Source: Pelomonas paludis
GTDB lineage: Bacteria > Pseudomonadota > Gammaproteobacteria > Burkholderiales > Burkholderiaceae_C
Reading direction: 5' to 3'
NCBI RefSeq assembly: GCF_039872745.1
Contig: NZ_JBDPZD010000004.1
Coordinates: forward strand, 248,001 to 312,000
DNA length: 64,000 bases
Made by a program: the position numbers and the translations under genes. Under the pieces are notes generated by a model, which saw only the letters and a list, made by a program, of their open reading frames with translations, did no database searches and was not told the DNA's origin. Each line of letters starts with the position of its first letter. Within the stretch, counting starts at the first letter, position 1. Shown here piece by piece: positions 22,962 through 31,381 of this stretch.

Positions 22962-23708
22962 TCAGGCCTCTTCGGAGACCTCGACGTACTCTTCGCCAGC
23001 CGGGGCCACGGCCGCCAGCACGTCGGCGGTAGCGTTGGCCTTGCCTTCGAGCACGGCATCAGCGATGGCGCGGGCGTAGAGGGCCACGGCCTTGGCCGAG
23101 TCGTCGTTGCCGGGGATCACGTAGTCGATGCCCAGGGGCGAGTGGTTGGTGTCCACCACGCCGATGACGGGGATGCCGAGCTTCTTGGCTTCAGCCACGG
23201 CGATCTTGTGATAGCCGACGTCGATCACGAAGATGGCATCAGGCAGCGCGCTCATGTCCTGGATGCCGCCGATGTTCTTTTCGAGCTTGGCGACTTCGCG
23301 TTGGAACATCAGGGCTTCCTTCTTGATCGCGGGCTGGGTGCCGGCGTCGATCTGGGCCTGCATGTCCTTCAGGTTCTTCAGCGAGGTCTTGACCGTCTTG
23401 AAGTTGGTCAGCATGCCGCCCAGCCAGCGCTGGTCCACAAAAGGCATGCCGGCGCGCTGGGCTTCAGCGGCGATCACCTCACGGGCCTGGCGCTTGGTGC
23501 CGACCATCAGGATGGTGCCGCGCTTGGCCGCGAGTTGGCGGATGAACTTGGTGGCCTCGTTGAACGCGGGCAGCGTCTTCTCGAGGTTGATGATGTGGAT
23601 CTTGTTGCGATGGCCGTAGATATACGGGGCCATCTTGGGATTCCAGAAGCGGGTTTGGTGGCCGAAATGGACGCCGGCTTCCAGCATCTCGCGCATCGTG
23701 ACAGACAT
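22962..23708 (-). CDS. rpsB: 30S ribosomal protein S2
   Basis: S2 (248 residues) binds the 30S head-platform junction and is needed for S1 binding. The start MSVTMREMLEAGVHFGHQTR is diagnostic, followed by WNPKMAPYIYGHRNKIHII, FVDQRWLGGMLTNFKT and PDAIFVIDVGYHKIAVAEA. ATG 23708 has GGAGAAG 5-11 nt upstream; the longer frame to 23768 is not used. The 3' end is acidic (EEYVEVSEEA). Confidence 0.97.
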   Translation of the reverse strand: MSVTMREMLEAGVHFGHQTRFWNPKMAPYIYGHRNKIHIINLEKTLPAFNEATKFIRQLAAKRGTILMVGTKRQAREVIAAEAQRAGMPFVDQRWLGGMLTNFKTVKTSLKNLKDMQAQIDAGTQPAIKKEALMFQREVAKLEKNIGGIQDMSALPDAIFVIDVGYHKIAVAEAKKLGIPVIGVVDTNHSPLGIDYVIPGNDDSAKAVALYARAIADAVLEGKANATADVLAAVAPAGEEYVEVSEEA

Positions 23709-23889
23709 GGGTCTTCTCCGAAGGTTGGTTCTAAAATCCGGCCCGAATCGCATGCCTAGCAGACCCATTCAAGGCCTGCAGCAACGACGACACCTTTGGG
23801 GGCCGGTTTGCGATTTCGCTGCCCCGACTGAGACAGCGGCTTGACCAGAGGATGCACCCCCGGCAAAACCCGCAGAGTATACACAGAAG
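23709..23889. promoter_or_regulatory. rpsB leader and shared divergent promoter region
   Basis: This stretch separates rpsB from the plus-strand ORFs. TATACT on the minus strand (23881-23876) is a good -10 for rpsB and would give a leader of about 160 nt, long enough for S2 autoregulation as known in other proteobacteria. The same sequence reads TATACA on the plus strand (23878-23883), 6 nt before the ATG at 23890. No clear -35 exists for either direction. Confidence 0.45.
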
Positions 23890-24003
23890 ATGACGCGCCA
23901 GCGGCCCGCCCCTCCCCCTTTCGAACTCGCCCACGCCTTCGAACGCCTCCATCAGCGCCCTCACCTCGGCCAGGCCGGCTTGGCGCGCCTGCCCGCGCCA
24001 TGA
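23890..24003 (+). CDS. 37-residue ORF overlapping the DadA-like gene
   Basis: The ATG at 23890 begins a 37-codon frame, rich in Pro, Arg and Leu (FELAHAFERLHQRPHLGQAG is its core), whose TGA overlaps the ATG of the next gene as ATGA at 24000-24003. A -10-like TATACA ends 6 nt before the ATG, which would make a leaderless mRNA. The next gene has no visible ribosome site of its own, so coupled translation through this ORF is plausible. I know no family for it; a chance frame is the main alternative. Confidence 0.35.
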   Translation: MTRQRPAPPPFELAHAFERLHQRPHLGQAGLARLPAP

Positions 24004-25277
24004 GCGGCGCCCTCGCAAGCGGCCAGCGCGTGGCCGTGGTGGGCGCGGGTCTGGCGGGCGTCTGCACAGCCTGGGAGCTGGCGCAACGGGGCTGCGCGGT
24101 CACGGTCTTCGAGCGCAGCGGCAGCATCGCGGAACGCGCCAGCTTTGCCGGCGCAGCCGTCACCTTGCCGGCGGCGCCCGGCCTGCTGCCGGCGCAGCCC
24201 AAGAGCTCGCTGGCCTGGCGTTGGCAGCAATGGCGCGCCAACCGGCAGGGCTCGGGCGGCTTCCCCGCCGCGTGGACGGCCCTCAGCCTCGCCGGCCTGG
24301 AGACGCTGGCGAGCTTGCGACGCGAGCTGAGCCTGGAGGACGAATCCCACCCCGGTTTGCTGGTGCTGGCGGCATCGAGCAGCGAACACAAAGCGCTGGA
24401 GGCCCATGCCTCGGCGTGGGCCGAACTGGGCGTCGCCGCCACCTGGCTGAATGCCGAATCCGCACGCCGGCTCGAACCGGGCCTGGCCCGCGATGCCAAG
24501 CTCGCAGGCGCCCTCGCCGTGGCGGCGGCCGGTGCCGGCAATGGCCGCCTGTTTGCACAAGCCCTGCGCGGCCACGCGCAGCGCGCGGGCGTGAACTTCC
24601 GCTTCCACACCACGGTCGAAGGCCTGGCTGGCGGCACACCGGTCCAACTCCGCCACCGATACGACCCGCCACCAGAGCCCGCGACGGGCGTGCGCCAGCG
24701 CCGGGACGCCGCCGACACGCTGTCCGCACCGCCGGGCGAGCAAGTCGAAGACTTTGAGGCCGTGGTGCTGTGCGCCGGCAGCGAGGGTCTGCGCCTCGCG
24801 GGCCTGACCACGCCCATGGCACTGTGGCGCGAACTGTCGGTCACCTTGCCCCTCAGGGTGCTGGAGGCGCACCCGGAGCTGGGGCCGCAATCGGCGGTGA
24901 TCGATGCCGCGCGTGGCTGTGCGATCGCGCGCATCGGGCAGCGCGTTCGCGTGGCGGGCCGGCACGCGCTGGTGAGTGCCTCCGAGCGCGCGCCCGGCCC
25001 TGAGGACTTTGAACTGCTGCACCGCGCACTGCAGGCCTGGTTTCCCGGCAGCGGTCAGCACGCGCAAGCGGTGCATTGGCACGGTGTCCGCGCGGTCGTG
25101 CCCGACGGTGCCCCGCTGCTGGGGCGCACGGCGCAGACGGGCATCTGGCTGCACAACGCAGCCACCGACTGGGGCTGGGGCTTTGCCTGCGGCGCGGCGG
25201 CGTATCTGGCCGACAGCATCGTGGGCCGCACGTCAGCCGTTGATGCCGCTGCACTGGACGTCCAGCGCCTGCGCTGA
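24000..25277 (+). CDS. DadA-like FAD-dependent amino-acid oxidoreductase
   Basis: The 425-residue product has the Rossmann FAD motif VAVVGAGLAGVCTAWELAQRG and an ERASFAGAAVTLPAAPG segment like the EtSfaNagqvspgyaaP motif of D-amino acid dehydrogenase. The C-terminus is LGRTAQTGIWLHNAATDWGWG, the usual end of the DAO fold. DadA oxidises D-amino acids and feeds electrons to quinone. The exact substrate here is unproven, since glycine-oxidase-like relatives look similar. ATG 24000 overlaps the 37-codon ORF. The repair enzyme gene follows 12 nt later. Confidence 0.82.
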   Translation: MSGALASGQRVAVVGAGLAGVCTAWELAQRGCAVTVFERSGSIAERASFAGAAVTLPAAPGLLPAQPKSSLAWRWQQWRANRQGSGGFPAAWTALSLAGLETLASLRRELSLEDESHPGLLVLAASSSEHKALEAHASAWAELGVAATWLNAESARRLEPGLARDAKLAGALAVAAAGAGNGRLFAQALRGHAQRAGVNFRFHTTVEGLAGGTPVQLRHRYDPPPEPATGVRQRRDAADTLSAPPGEQVEDFEAVVLCAGSEGLRLAGLTTPMALWRELSVTLPLRVLEAHPELGPQSAVIDAARGCAIARIGQRVRVAGRHALVSASERAPGPEDFELLHRALQAWFPGSGQHAQAVHWHGVRAVVPDGAPLLGRTAQTGIWLHNAATDWGWGFACGAAAYLADSIVGRTSAVDAAALDVQRLR

Positions 25278-25289
25278 GAAGCTGGGAGC

Positions 25290-26753
25290 ATGCGCGCCCT
25301 CCACCCTCCGCTCGAACGCATGCCGCTCTACGGCGCCGCCAGTAGCCGCGCGATTGAACGTCAAAACACCCACCTGCCGCTGATGGAGCGCGCCGGGCTG
25401 GCCGTGGCCAAGCTGGCACTGGCGCTGTGGCCGGGCTCGGGTCCCATCTGGGTGGCCTGCGGCCCGGGCAATAACGGCGGGGACGGCCTGGTCGCCGCAC
25501 GCTGGCTGGCTGCGCATGGTCTGCCGGTGCACGTCTCGCTCAGCGCCGATGCGGGTGCCCTGCCGCCCGACGCTGCGGCAGCGCACGCGCGGGCGCTGGC
25601 CGCCGGGCTGCCGATCCATGCCGAGCCCCCGGACACCACCCCTGCGCTCATCGTCGACGCGCTGTTGGGACTGGGTCTGTCGCGGCCGCCGGCCGGGGCG
25701 GTGGCGGCCAGCCTGCACGGCGTAGCCAAGTTTGCTGCCCAAGGCGCGCGCGTGCTGGCGGTGGACCTGCCCAGCGGACTGATGGCCGACACCGGCACGG
25801 CGCTGGGCGAGCACACGGTGCGCGCCGACCACACCTTGAGTCTGTTGACGCTGAAGCCCGGCCTCTTCACCGGCGCAGGCCGCGCGCACGCCGGTCAGGT
25901 CTGGTTTGACGACCTGGACGTGAGCCCCCCCGGCGCCCATCACCCGGCGGACGCCGAGCTGCTGGGCGACGACGCGCTGCGCCCCATGCCGCGCGATGCC
26001 ACGGCCCACAAGGGCAGCCAAGGCAGTGTGCGCGTGGTGGGTGGTGCGGCGGGCATGGAAGGCGCCGCACGCCTGGCCGCCCGCGCGGCGCTGGCGGCCG
26101 GGGCGGGACGCGTTTACCTGGACGCACTGTCCAATGCGCCCGGCCCGGCCGACCCAGCCTGGCCCGAACTGATGCGCGCTGGCGCCGAGCCCGCCGTGGC
26201 GCAGCCCGGCGTCGTCACGCTCGCAGGCTGTGGGGGCGGCGCCGCCATCGCCACGCACCTGCCGGGCCTGCTTGCGCAAGCCGCGCGGCTGGTGCTGGAT
26301 GCCGATGCCCTGAACGCAGTGGCCGGTTCAGCCGCTTTGACCTCGGCCCTGCAGGCTCGCACGCAGCCCACGGTACTCACGCCCCATCCGCTGGAGGCCG
26401 CACGCCTGCTCGGTTGCACGGTGCCGGAGATACAGGCCGACCGCCTGCGTGCCGCACAGAACCTGGCCGAGCGCTATGGCTGCAGCGTGGTCCTGAAAGG
26501 CTCGGGCAGCGTGATCGCATCGCCGGGCCACCGCTTGGGCGTTTGCCCGCGCGGCAGCGCAGCCTTGGCCAGCGCCGGCACGGGAGACGTACTGGCTGGC
26601 TGGCTGGCCGGCTTGTGGGCACCGGAGCCCGAGGCGGACCTGCATGCACTGTGCGGCAGGGCCGTCAGCCAGCACGGTGCTGCGGGCGAGGCACTGCCCC
26701 TGCGTGCCTCGACCCTGATCGAGCGCCTGTCAGCGACGCTTGGCGCCGCGTGA
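25290..26753 (+). CDS. nnrD: bifunctional NAD(P)H-hydrate epimerase / ADP-dependent dehydratase
   Basis: This 487-residue YjeF-type fusion repairs damaged NADHX and NADPHX. The N-terminal epimerase domain shows IWVACGPGNNGGDGLVAARW (nucleotide site) and VDALLGLGLSR. The C-terminal ribokinase-like dehydratase shows VLTPHPLEAARLLG, VVLKGSGSVIASP and LASAGTGDVLAGWLAGL with the catalytic Asp. ATG 25290 has GGGAG just upstream. Both halves appear intact. The 3' end overlaps convergent rnr by 24 nt. Confidence 0.95.
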   Translation: MRALHPPLERMPLYGAASSRAIERQNTHLPLMERAGLAVAKLALALWPGSGPIWVACGPGNNGGDGLVAARWLAAHGLPVHVSLSADAGALPPDAAAAHARALAAGLPIHAEPPDTTPALIVDALLGLGLSRPPAGAVAASLHGVAKFAAQGARVLAVDLPSGLMADTGTALGEHTVRADHTLSLLTLKPGLFTGAGRAHAGQVWFDDLDVSPPGAHHPADAELLGDDALRPMPRDATAHKGSQGSVRVVGGAAGMEGAARLAARAALAAGAGRVYLDALSNAPGPADPAWPELMRAGAEPAVAQPGVVTLAGCGGGAAIATHLPGLLAQAARLVLDADALNAVAGSAALTSALQARTQPTVLTPHPLEAARLLGCTVPEIQADRLRAAQNLAERYGCSVVLKGSGSVIASPGHRLGVCPRGSAALASAGTGDVLAGWLAGLWAPEPEADLHALCGRAVSQHGAAGEALPLRASTLIERLSATLGAA

Positions 26754-29072
26754 TGCGGCCTTGGCTGCGGCCCGGTCCGCAGTCTTGCCGCTGGCCTTCC
26801 TGGTGTCGCTGCCAGCAGCGCTCTTCGCTGCACTCTTGGACGCTCGCTTGGCCGCCTGTTTGGCGGCCCTTACCGGATTGGCCTCCGCGGCGGCCTTGCG
26901 CTGCTGCTTGACGGCCCGGTCGACGCGGCGCACCTCGTCCAGCGCCTCGACAGCGCTGATCGGTTCGCGTGCCGCATCGCCCCGCGCCGGCCGCGTCGCG
27001 CCGGCCTTCTTGCGCCCCGCGCGCTCCACGGCCTGTTTGGCCGCAGCGCGCCCTGGGTCAACTTCCTTGACGAGACGGAAATCGATCTTGCGGCCGTCCA
27101 GATCGACCCGGCTGACCTGCACCCGGACCTTGGTGCCTACCGCGTAGCGGATGCCCGTGCGCTCACCGCGCAGCTCCTGACGCACCTCGTCAAAGTGGTA
27201 GTACTCGCCACCCAGCTCGGAGATGTGCACCAGGCCTTCGACGTAGAGCTCGCTCAGCTGCACGAAGAGGCCGAAGCTGGCGACCGAGGACACAGTGCCC
27301 GCGAATTCCTCACCCAGGCGTTCACGCATGAAGCGGCACTTGAGCCAGGCCTCGACGTCCCGGCTGGCTTCGTCGGCACGGCGCTCGTTGGCGCTGCAAT
27401 GCGCGCCCACCACTTCCCAGCGCTCGGCTTCATTGCGGGCCTTGGCGGGGTCGGGCGGCGCAGGGCGGCCCGGACGCTTCTCGACCTTGGCCGCCGTCAT
27501 CTTGTGAGCATCAAGCAGATAGCGCTTCTCGCCCAGCAAGGCCTTGATCACGCGGTGCACCAGCAGGTCCGGGTAGCGGCGGATGGGGCTGGTGAAGTGG
27601 GTGTAGGCCGGATAGGCCAGACCGAAGTGGCCGGAGTTGGTGCCGGTGTAGATCGCCTGCTGCATGGAGCGCAGCAGCATGGTGTGGATCTGCGCCGCGT
27701 CGGGCCGACCCTTGGTGGCCTGGGCCAGGGACTGGAACTCGCGCGGGTGCGGGTCGTCGCTGACACCGAGGCCGATGCCCAGGGCCCGCAGATAGGCCTG
27801 CAGCGCGGCACGCTTTTCGGGCGTTGGGCCCTCGTGCACGCGGTAGAGCGATGCGTGCTTGTGCGTCGCGATGAAGTCGGCCGCGCAGACGTTGGCAGCC
27901 AGCATGGCTTCCTCGATCAAGCGGTGGGCGTCGTTGCGCGTGCGCGGCACGATGCGTTCGATGCGGCCGTTGTCGTCACAGACGATCTGGGTCTCGGTGG
28001 TCTCGAAGTCGATCGCACCACGCCGCTGGCGCTCGGCCAGCAAGGCGCGGAAGACTTCATGCAGATGCACCAGGTGCCCCACCAACGTCCGGCGCTTGGC
28101 AGCCTCAGGGCCATGCGTATTGCCCAGGATGGCCGCGACCTCGTTGTAGGTGAAGCGCGCGTGCGAGTGCATCACGGCCGGGTAGAACTGGTAGGCCGTG
28201 ACAGTGCCGTCCTTGGTGACGAGCATGTCGCAGACCATGCAGAGCCGGTCCTCGCCCGGGTTGAGCGAGCACAGGCCGTTGGAGAGCTTCTCCGGCAGCA
28301 TCGGGATCACGCGGCGCGGGAAGTACACCGAAGTGGCGCGTTCGTAGGCGTCTTCGTCGAGCGCATCGCCGGGCTTGACGTAGTGGCTCACGTCGGCGAT
28401 CGCGACCAGCAAACGCCAGCCCTCAACGGCCTGCTTGCCTCGGCCCTGCTTGTAGGGCTCGCAGTAAACGGCGTCGTCAAAGTCGCGGGCGTCCTCGCCA
28501 TCGATGGTGACGAGGGGCACGTCACGCAGGTCCACGCGCTGCTTGAGGTCTGCCGCGCGCAAGCGGTCGGGCAGCTTGGCGGCCTGGGCCAGCGTGGCGG
28601 CGCTGAAGCTGTGCGGCACGTCGTACTTGCGCACCGCGATCTCGATCTCCATGCCCGGGTCGTCGATCTCGCCCAGCACCTCGACCACACGGCCCACGGG
28701 CTGCGAATAGAGCGTCGGCGGCTCGGTCAACTCCACCGCCACCACCTGGCCGGCAGTGGCATTGGCGATGCCGTTCTTGGGTACGAGGATGTCCTGACCC
28801 ATGCGCCGGTCCTCCGGCGCCACCAGCCACACGCCGCTCTCCAGCAGCAGGCGGCCGATGATGGGACGCTTCTTGCGCTCGAGGATCTCGAGCACCTTGC
28901 CCTCGGGCCGGCCGCGCTTGTCGAGCCGCTGCACGCGCACCCGCAATCGGTCGCCGTGCATCACGGCATGCACTTCCTGCGGCGGCAGGTAAACGTCGGG
29001 CGAGCCGTCGTCGGGAATCAGGAAACCGTGGCCGTCTCGATGCCCTTGCAGGACACCCTCGACTTCACCCAT
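26730..29072 (-). CDS. rnr: ribonuclease R
   Basis: This 3'-5' exoribonuclease of the RNB family degrades structured RNA. From ATG 29072 it has 780 residues. A cold-shock OB domain comes first (GEVEGVLQGHRDGHGFLIPD). The RNB catalytic core carries DGEDARDFDDAVYCEP with the metal-binding Asp residues and RRVIPMLPEKLSNGLCSLNP. An S1 domain (FAGTVSSVASFGLFVQLSEL) and a Lys/Ala/Arg-rich tail follow. The N-terminal helix-turn-helix usual in RNase R is missing, because the gene abuts the divergent tRNA-Leu. The frame stays open to a TTG at 29168 inside the tRNA promoter region, so the true start is uncertain. Confidence 0.94.
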   Translation of the reverse strand: MGEVEGVLQGHRDGHGFLIPDDGSPDVYLPPQEVHAVMHGDRLRVRVQRLDKRGRPEGKVLEILERKKRPIIGRLLLESGVWLVAPEDRRMGQDILVPKNGIANATAGQVVAVELTEPPTLYSQPVGRVVEVLGEIDDPGMEIEIAVRKYDVPHSFSAATLAQAAKLPDRLRAADLKQRVDLRDVPLVTIDGEDARDFDDAVYCEPYKQGRGKQAVEGWRLLVAIADVSHYVKPGDALDEDAYERATSVYFPRRVIPMLPEKLSNGLCSLNPGEDRLCMVCDMLVTKDGTVTAYQFYPAVMHSHARFTYNEVAAILGNTHGPEAAKRRTLVGHLVHLHEVFRALLAERQRRGAIDFETTETQIVCDDNGRIERIVPRTRNDAHRLIEEAMLAANVCAADFIATHKHASLYRVHEGPTPEKRAALQAYLRALGIGLGVSDDPHPREFQSLAQATKGRPDAAQIHTMLLRSMQQAIYTGTNSGHFGLAYPAYTHFTSPIRRYPDLLVHRVIKALLGEKRYLLDAHKMTAAKVEKRPGRPAPPDPAKARNEAERWEVVGAHCSANERRADEASRDVEAWLKCRFMRERLGEEFAGTVSSVASFGLFVQLSELYVEGLVHISELGGEYYHFDEVRQELRGERTGIRYAVGTKVRVQVSRVDLDGRKIDFRLVKEVDPGRAAAKQAVERAGRKKAGATRPARGDAAREPISAVEALDEVRRVDRAVKQQRKAAAEANPVRAAKQAAKRASKSAAKSAAGSDTRKASGKTADRAAAKAASRGAKRR

Positions 29073-29101
29073 GGGGCCGGGACTTGCCGGCTTGATCGTC
29101 T

Positions 29102-29131
29102 TTGAATTCTTCAATGGTTCTGTGCTATAGT
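29102..29131 (+). promoter_or_regulatory. strong sigma-70-type promoter of tRNA-Leu
   Basis: TTGAAT (29102-29107), an 18-bp spacer and TATAGT (29126-29131) make a near-consensus promoter with an extended -10 (TGC just before TATAGT). Transcription would begin near 29138, about 47 nt ahead of the tRNA. It reads away from rnr. Confidence 0.75.
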
Positions 29132-29184
29132 CTTTGTCTTCCTGAGACGGCCAGAGAACTTGAATCAAGTTGACTGGTCACCTT

Positions 29185-29269
<85 letters not shown>

Positions 29270-29277
29270 AAATTCAA

Positions 29278-29304
29278 CAAAAGCCGGCCACAAGCCGGCT
29301 TTTG
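29278..29304. terminator. bidirectional terminator after tRNA-Leu
   Basis: CAAAAGCCGGC (29278-29288) and GCCGGCTTTTG (29294-29304) form a perfect 11-bp stem with a 5-nt loop and T-tracts on both strands. It can end the tRNA transcript and the convergent phosphoribosyltransferase/purA transcript. The remaining 96 bases to 29400 hold no feature I can support. Confidence 0.85.
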
Positions 29305-29400
29305 TCATTCTGGGCCCAAGAGCTGACCGAGTGGACGGCATCCTGGGGCCATCGCTCCGGCACTCGAAGGGCTCGCAGCCTTGCTCCGAGCCGGTGGCGC

Positions 29401-29922
29401 TCAAACCGAAAACTTCCTCGCCAAAGCCTCGGGGCCCATGCCGTCGTACTCTTCGAACGGCTGGTGGATCCAAGGTGAGGTTTCCAGCATTTCGCAGTAG
29501 TAGTCCGGCGTGTAGGCCGAGACCTTCTTGGTCCAGATCACGGCGGAGCGCAGCTCCTGGATCGCAGGCATGCCGCGCAAGCGTTCGACCACAGCCTTGA
29601 GCGTGATGCCGGAGTCGGCCAAATCGTCGATCAGCAGCACCTTGCCGCCCAGTTCGCCGGAGGGCATAGTGATGTACTTGGCGATATCGAGCCGGCCCTG
29701 GATGGTGCCCGCTTCAGCACGGTAGGAGCTGGTGGACATGATGCCCAGCGGCTTGTCGAAGACGCGCGAGAGCACGTCCCCTGGCCGCATGCCGCCCCGC
29801 GCCAGGCACAGGATCTGGTCGAACTTCCAGCCCGAGGCATGCACCTTCAGCGCCAGCCGCTCGATCAACAGGTGGTACTCGTCCCAGGACACATAGAGGT
29901 GCTTGCCATCATCGGTGAGCAT
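29401..29922 (-). CDS. phosphoribosyltransferase (COG2236-type)
   Basis: The 173-residue type I phosphoribosyltransferase carries the PRPP motif KVLLIDDLADSGITLKAV and an N-terminal ILCLARGGMRPGDVLSRVF loop. It probably salvages a purine or related base with PRPP, but the base is not settled by sequence; guanine/xanthine or hypoxanthine are possible. AAGGAG precedes a GTG at 29925 and ATG at 29922; the ATG is used. It lies 29 nt downstream of purA, which fits a purine-salvage role. Confidence 0.88.
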   Translation of the reverse strand: MLTDDGKHLYVSWDEYHLLIERLALKVHASGWKFDQILCLARGGMRPGDVLSRVFDKPLGIMSTSSYRAEAGTIQGRLDIAKYITMPSGELGGKVLLIDDLADSGITLKAVVERLRGMPAIQELRSAVIWTKKVSAYTPDYYCEMLETSPWIHQPFEEYDGMGPEALARKFSV

Positions 29923-29951
29923 CACAGCTTCTCCTTAGCGAGCGGCAAGTA

Positions 29952-31337
29952 TCAGGCCGAATAGGGGTGATGCAGGACGATGGTGTGGTCGCGGTCGGGG
30001 CTGGTGGACACCACGTGGATGGGCACACCCGTCACTTCCTCGATGCGCTGGAGATAGCGCCGCGCATTGACGGGCAGGCGGTCAAAGTCCGTCACGCCAG
30101 CGGTCGGCTCCGACCAGCCGGGCAGGGTCTCGTAGATCGGCTTGCAGCGCGCGATGTCGTCCGCCCCCATGGGCAGCAAGTCCACGATCTCGCCGTCGAG
30201 TTCATAGCCGGTGCAGAGCTGCAATTCGGACAAGCCTTCCAGGACGTCGAGCTTGGTGATGCAGAGGCCGGACAAGCCGTTGACCTGCGCAGACCGCTTG
30301 AGCAGCGCGGCGTCAAACCAGCCGCAACGGCGCGCACGGCCCGTGGTCACACCCTTCTCCGCACCCACGGTGCTCATGTGGTAGCCGGGCGTGCCCTTCG
30401 CTTCCCAATCCAGCTCGGTCGGGAACGGGCCACCGCCCACGCGCGTGCAGTAGGCCTTGGTGATGCCCAGCACGTAGTGCAGCATGCCAGGGCCCACGCC
30501 CGAGCCTGCGGCGGCATTGCCGGCCACGCAGTTGCTGGAGGTGACATAGGGGTAGGTGCCGTGATCGATGTCGAGCAAGGTGCCTTGTGCGCCTTCAAAG
30601 AGCAGGTTCTCGCCCCGCTTGGAAGCCTCGTTCAACTCGCGCGAGACATCGGCCATCATGGGCTTGAGCAGCTCGGCGTGGCGCATGGCTTCGTCATACA
30701 CCGGCTGGAACTGCACCTCGCCGTTGGCGATGTAGGGCTTCAGGCCTTCCGGGAATTCGAAGCTGCGCGACCCGAGGAAGCTGGTCAGCACATGGTTGTG
30801 CAAGGCCAGCAATTCGCGCAGCTTGGCGGCAAAGCGCTCGGGGAATTTCAGGTCTTGCACGCGCAATGCGCGGCGAGCGATCTTGTCCTCGTAGGACGGA
30901 CCGATGCCACGGCCGGTGGTGCCGATCTTCTCGGTCCCGCCTTGCTCACGAGCGGCTTCACGGGCCACATCAAGGGCTGCATGGAAGGGCAGGATCAGCG
31001 GGCAGGCCTCGGACACACGCAGTCGCGAGCGCACTTCGACGTTGGCCTTCTCCAGCCCTTCGATCTCCTCGAAGAGCTTGGCGGCGGACAGCACCACGCC
31101 ATTGCCGATGTAGCACTTGACGCCCGGTCGCATGATGCCGCTCGGGATCAGGTGCAGGGCCGTCTTGACGCCATTGATGACGAGGGTGTGGCCGGCGTTG
31201 TGGCCGCCCTGGAAGCGCACCACGCCCGAGGCCGTTTCGGTGAGCCAATCGACGAGCTTGCCTTTGCCCTCGTCACCCCACTGGGTGCCCACCACGACCA
31301 CGTTTCGGCCACGCGCGATTTCGCTGCTGCTGTGCAT
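29952..31337 (-). CDS. purA: adenylosuccinate synthetase
   Basis: PurA (461 residues) joins IMP and aspartate using GTP, the first step from IMP to AMP. The P-loop NVVVVGTQWGDEGKGKLVDW is at residues about 12-30. GHNAGHTLVINGVKTALH and GTTGRGIGPSYEDK follow. The N-terminus is extended by about eleven residues compared with E. coli. It lies 44 nt downstream of hisZ, so histidine and purine synthesis genes share a transcript, as in other betaproteobacteria. Confidence 0.97.
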   Translation of the reverse strand: MHSSSEIARGRNVVVVGTQWGDEGKGKLVDWLTETASGVVRFQGGHNAGHTLVINGVKTALHLIPSGIMRPGVKCYIGNGVVLSAAKLFEEIEGLEKANVEVRSRLRVSEACPLILPFHAALDVAREAAREQGGTEKIGTTGRGIGPSYEDKIARRALRVQDLKFPERFAAKLRELLALHNHVLTSFLGSRSFEFPEGLKPYIANGEVQFQPVYDEAMRHAELLKPMMADVSRELNEASKRGENLLFEGAQGTLLDIDHGTYPYVTSSNCVAGNAAAGSGVGPGMLHYVLGITKAYCTRVGGGPFPTELDWEAKGTPGYHMSTVGAEKGVTTGRARRCGWFDAALLKRSAQVNGLSGLCITKLDVLEGLSELQLCTGYELDGEIVDLLPMGADDIARCKPIYETLPGWSEPTAGVTDFDRLPVNARRYLQRIEEVTGVPIHVVSTSPDRDHTIVLHHPYSA

Positions 31338-31381
31338 CTTTTGCTTGCCTGCTAAGAGGGAGTCTGAGTGTCGGGGCCGCG

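Noticed and set aside
21075..23759. Plus-strand frame of 894 codons opposite pyrH-tsf-rpsB
   Set aside because: It crosses three well-supported genes and their intergenic hairpins, and has no domain. It is a shadow of codon bias.
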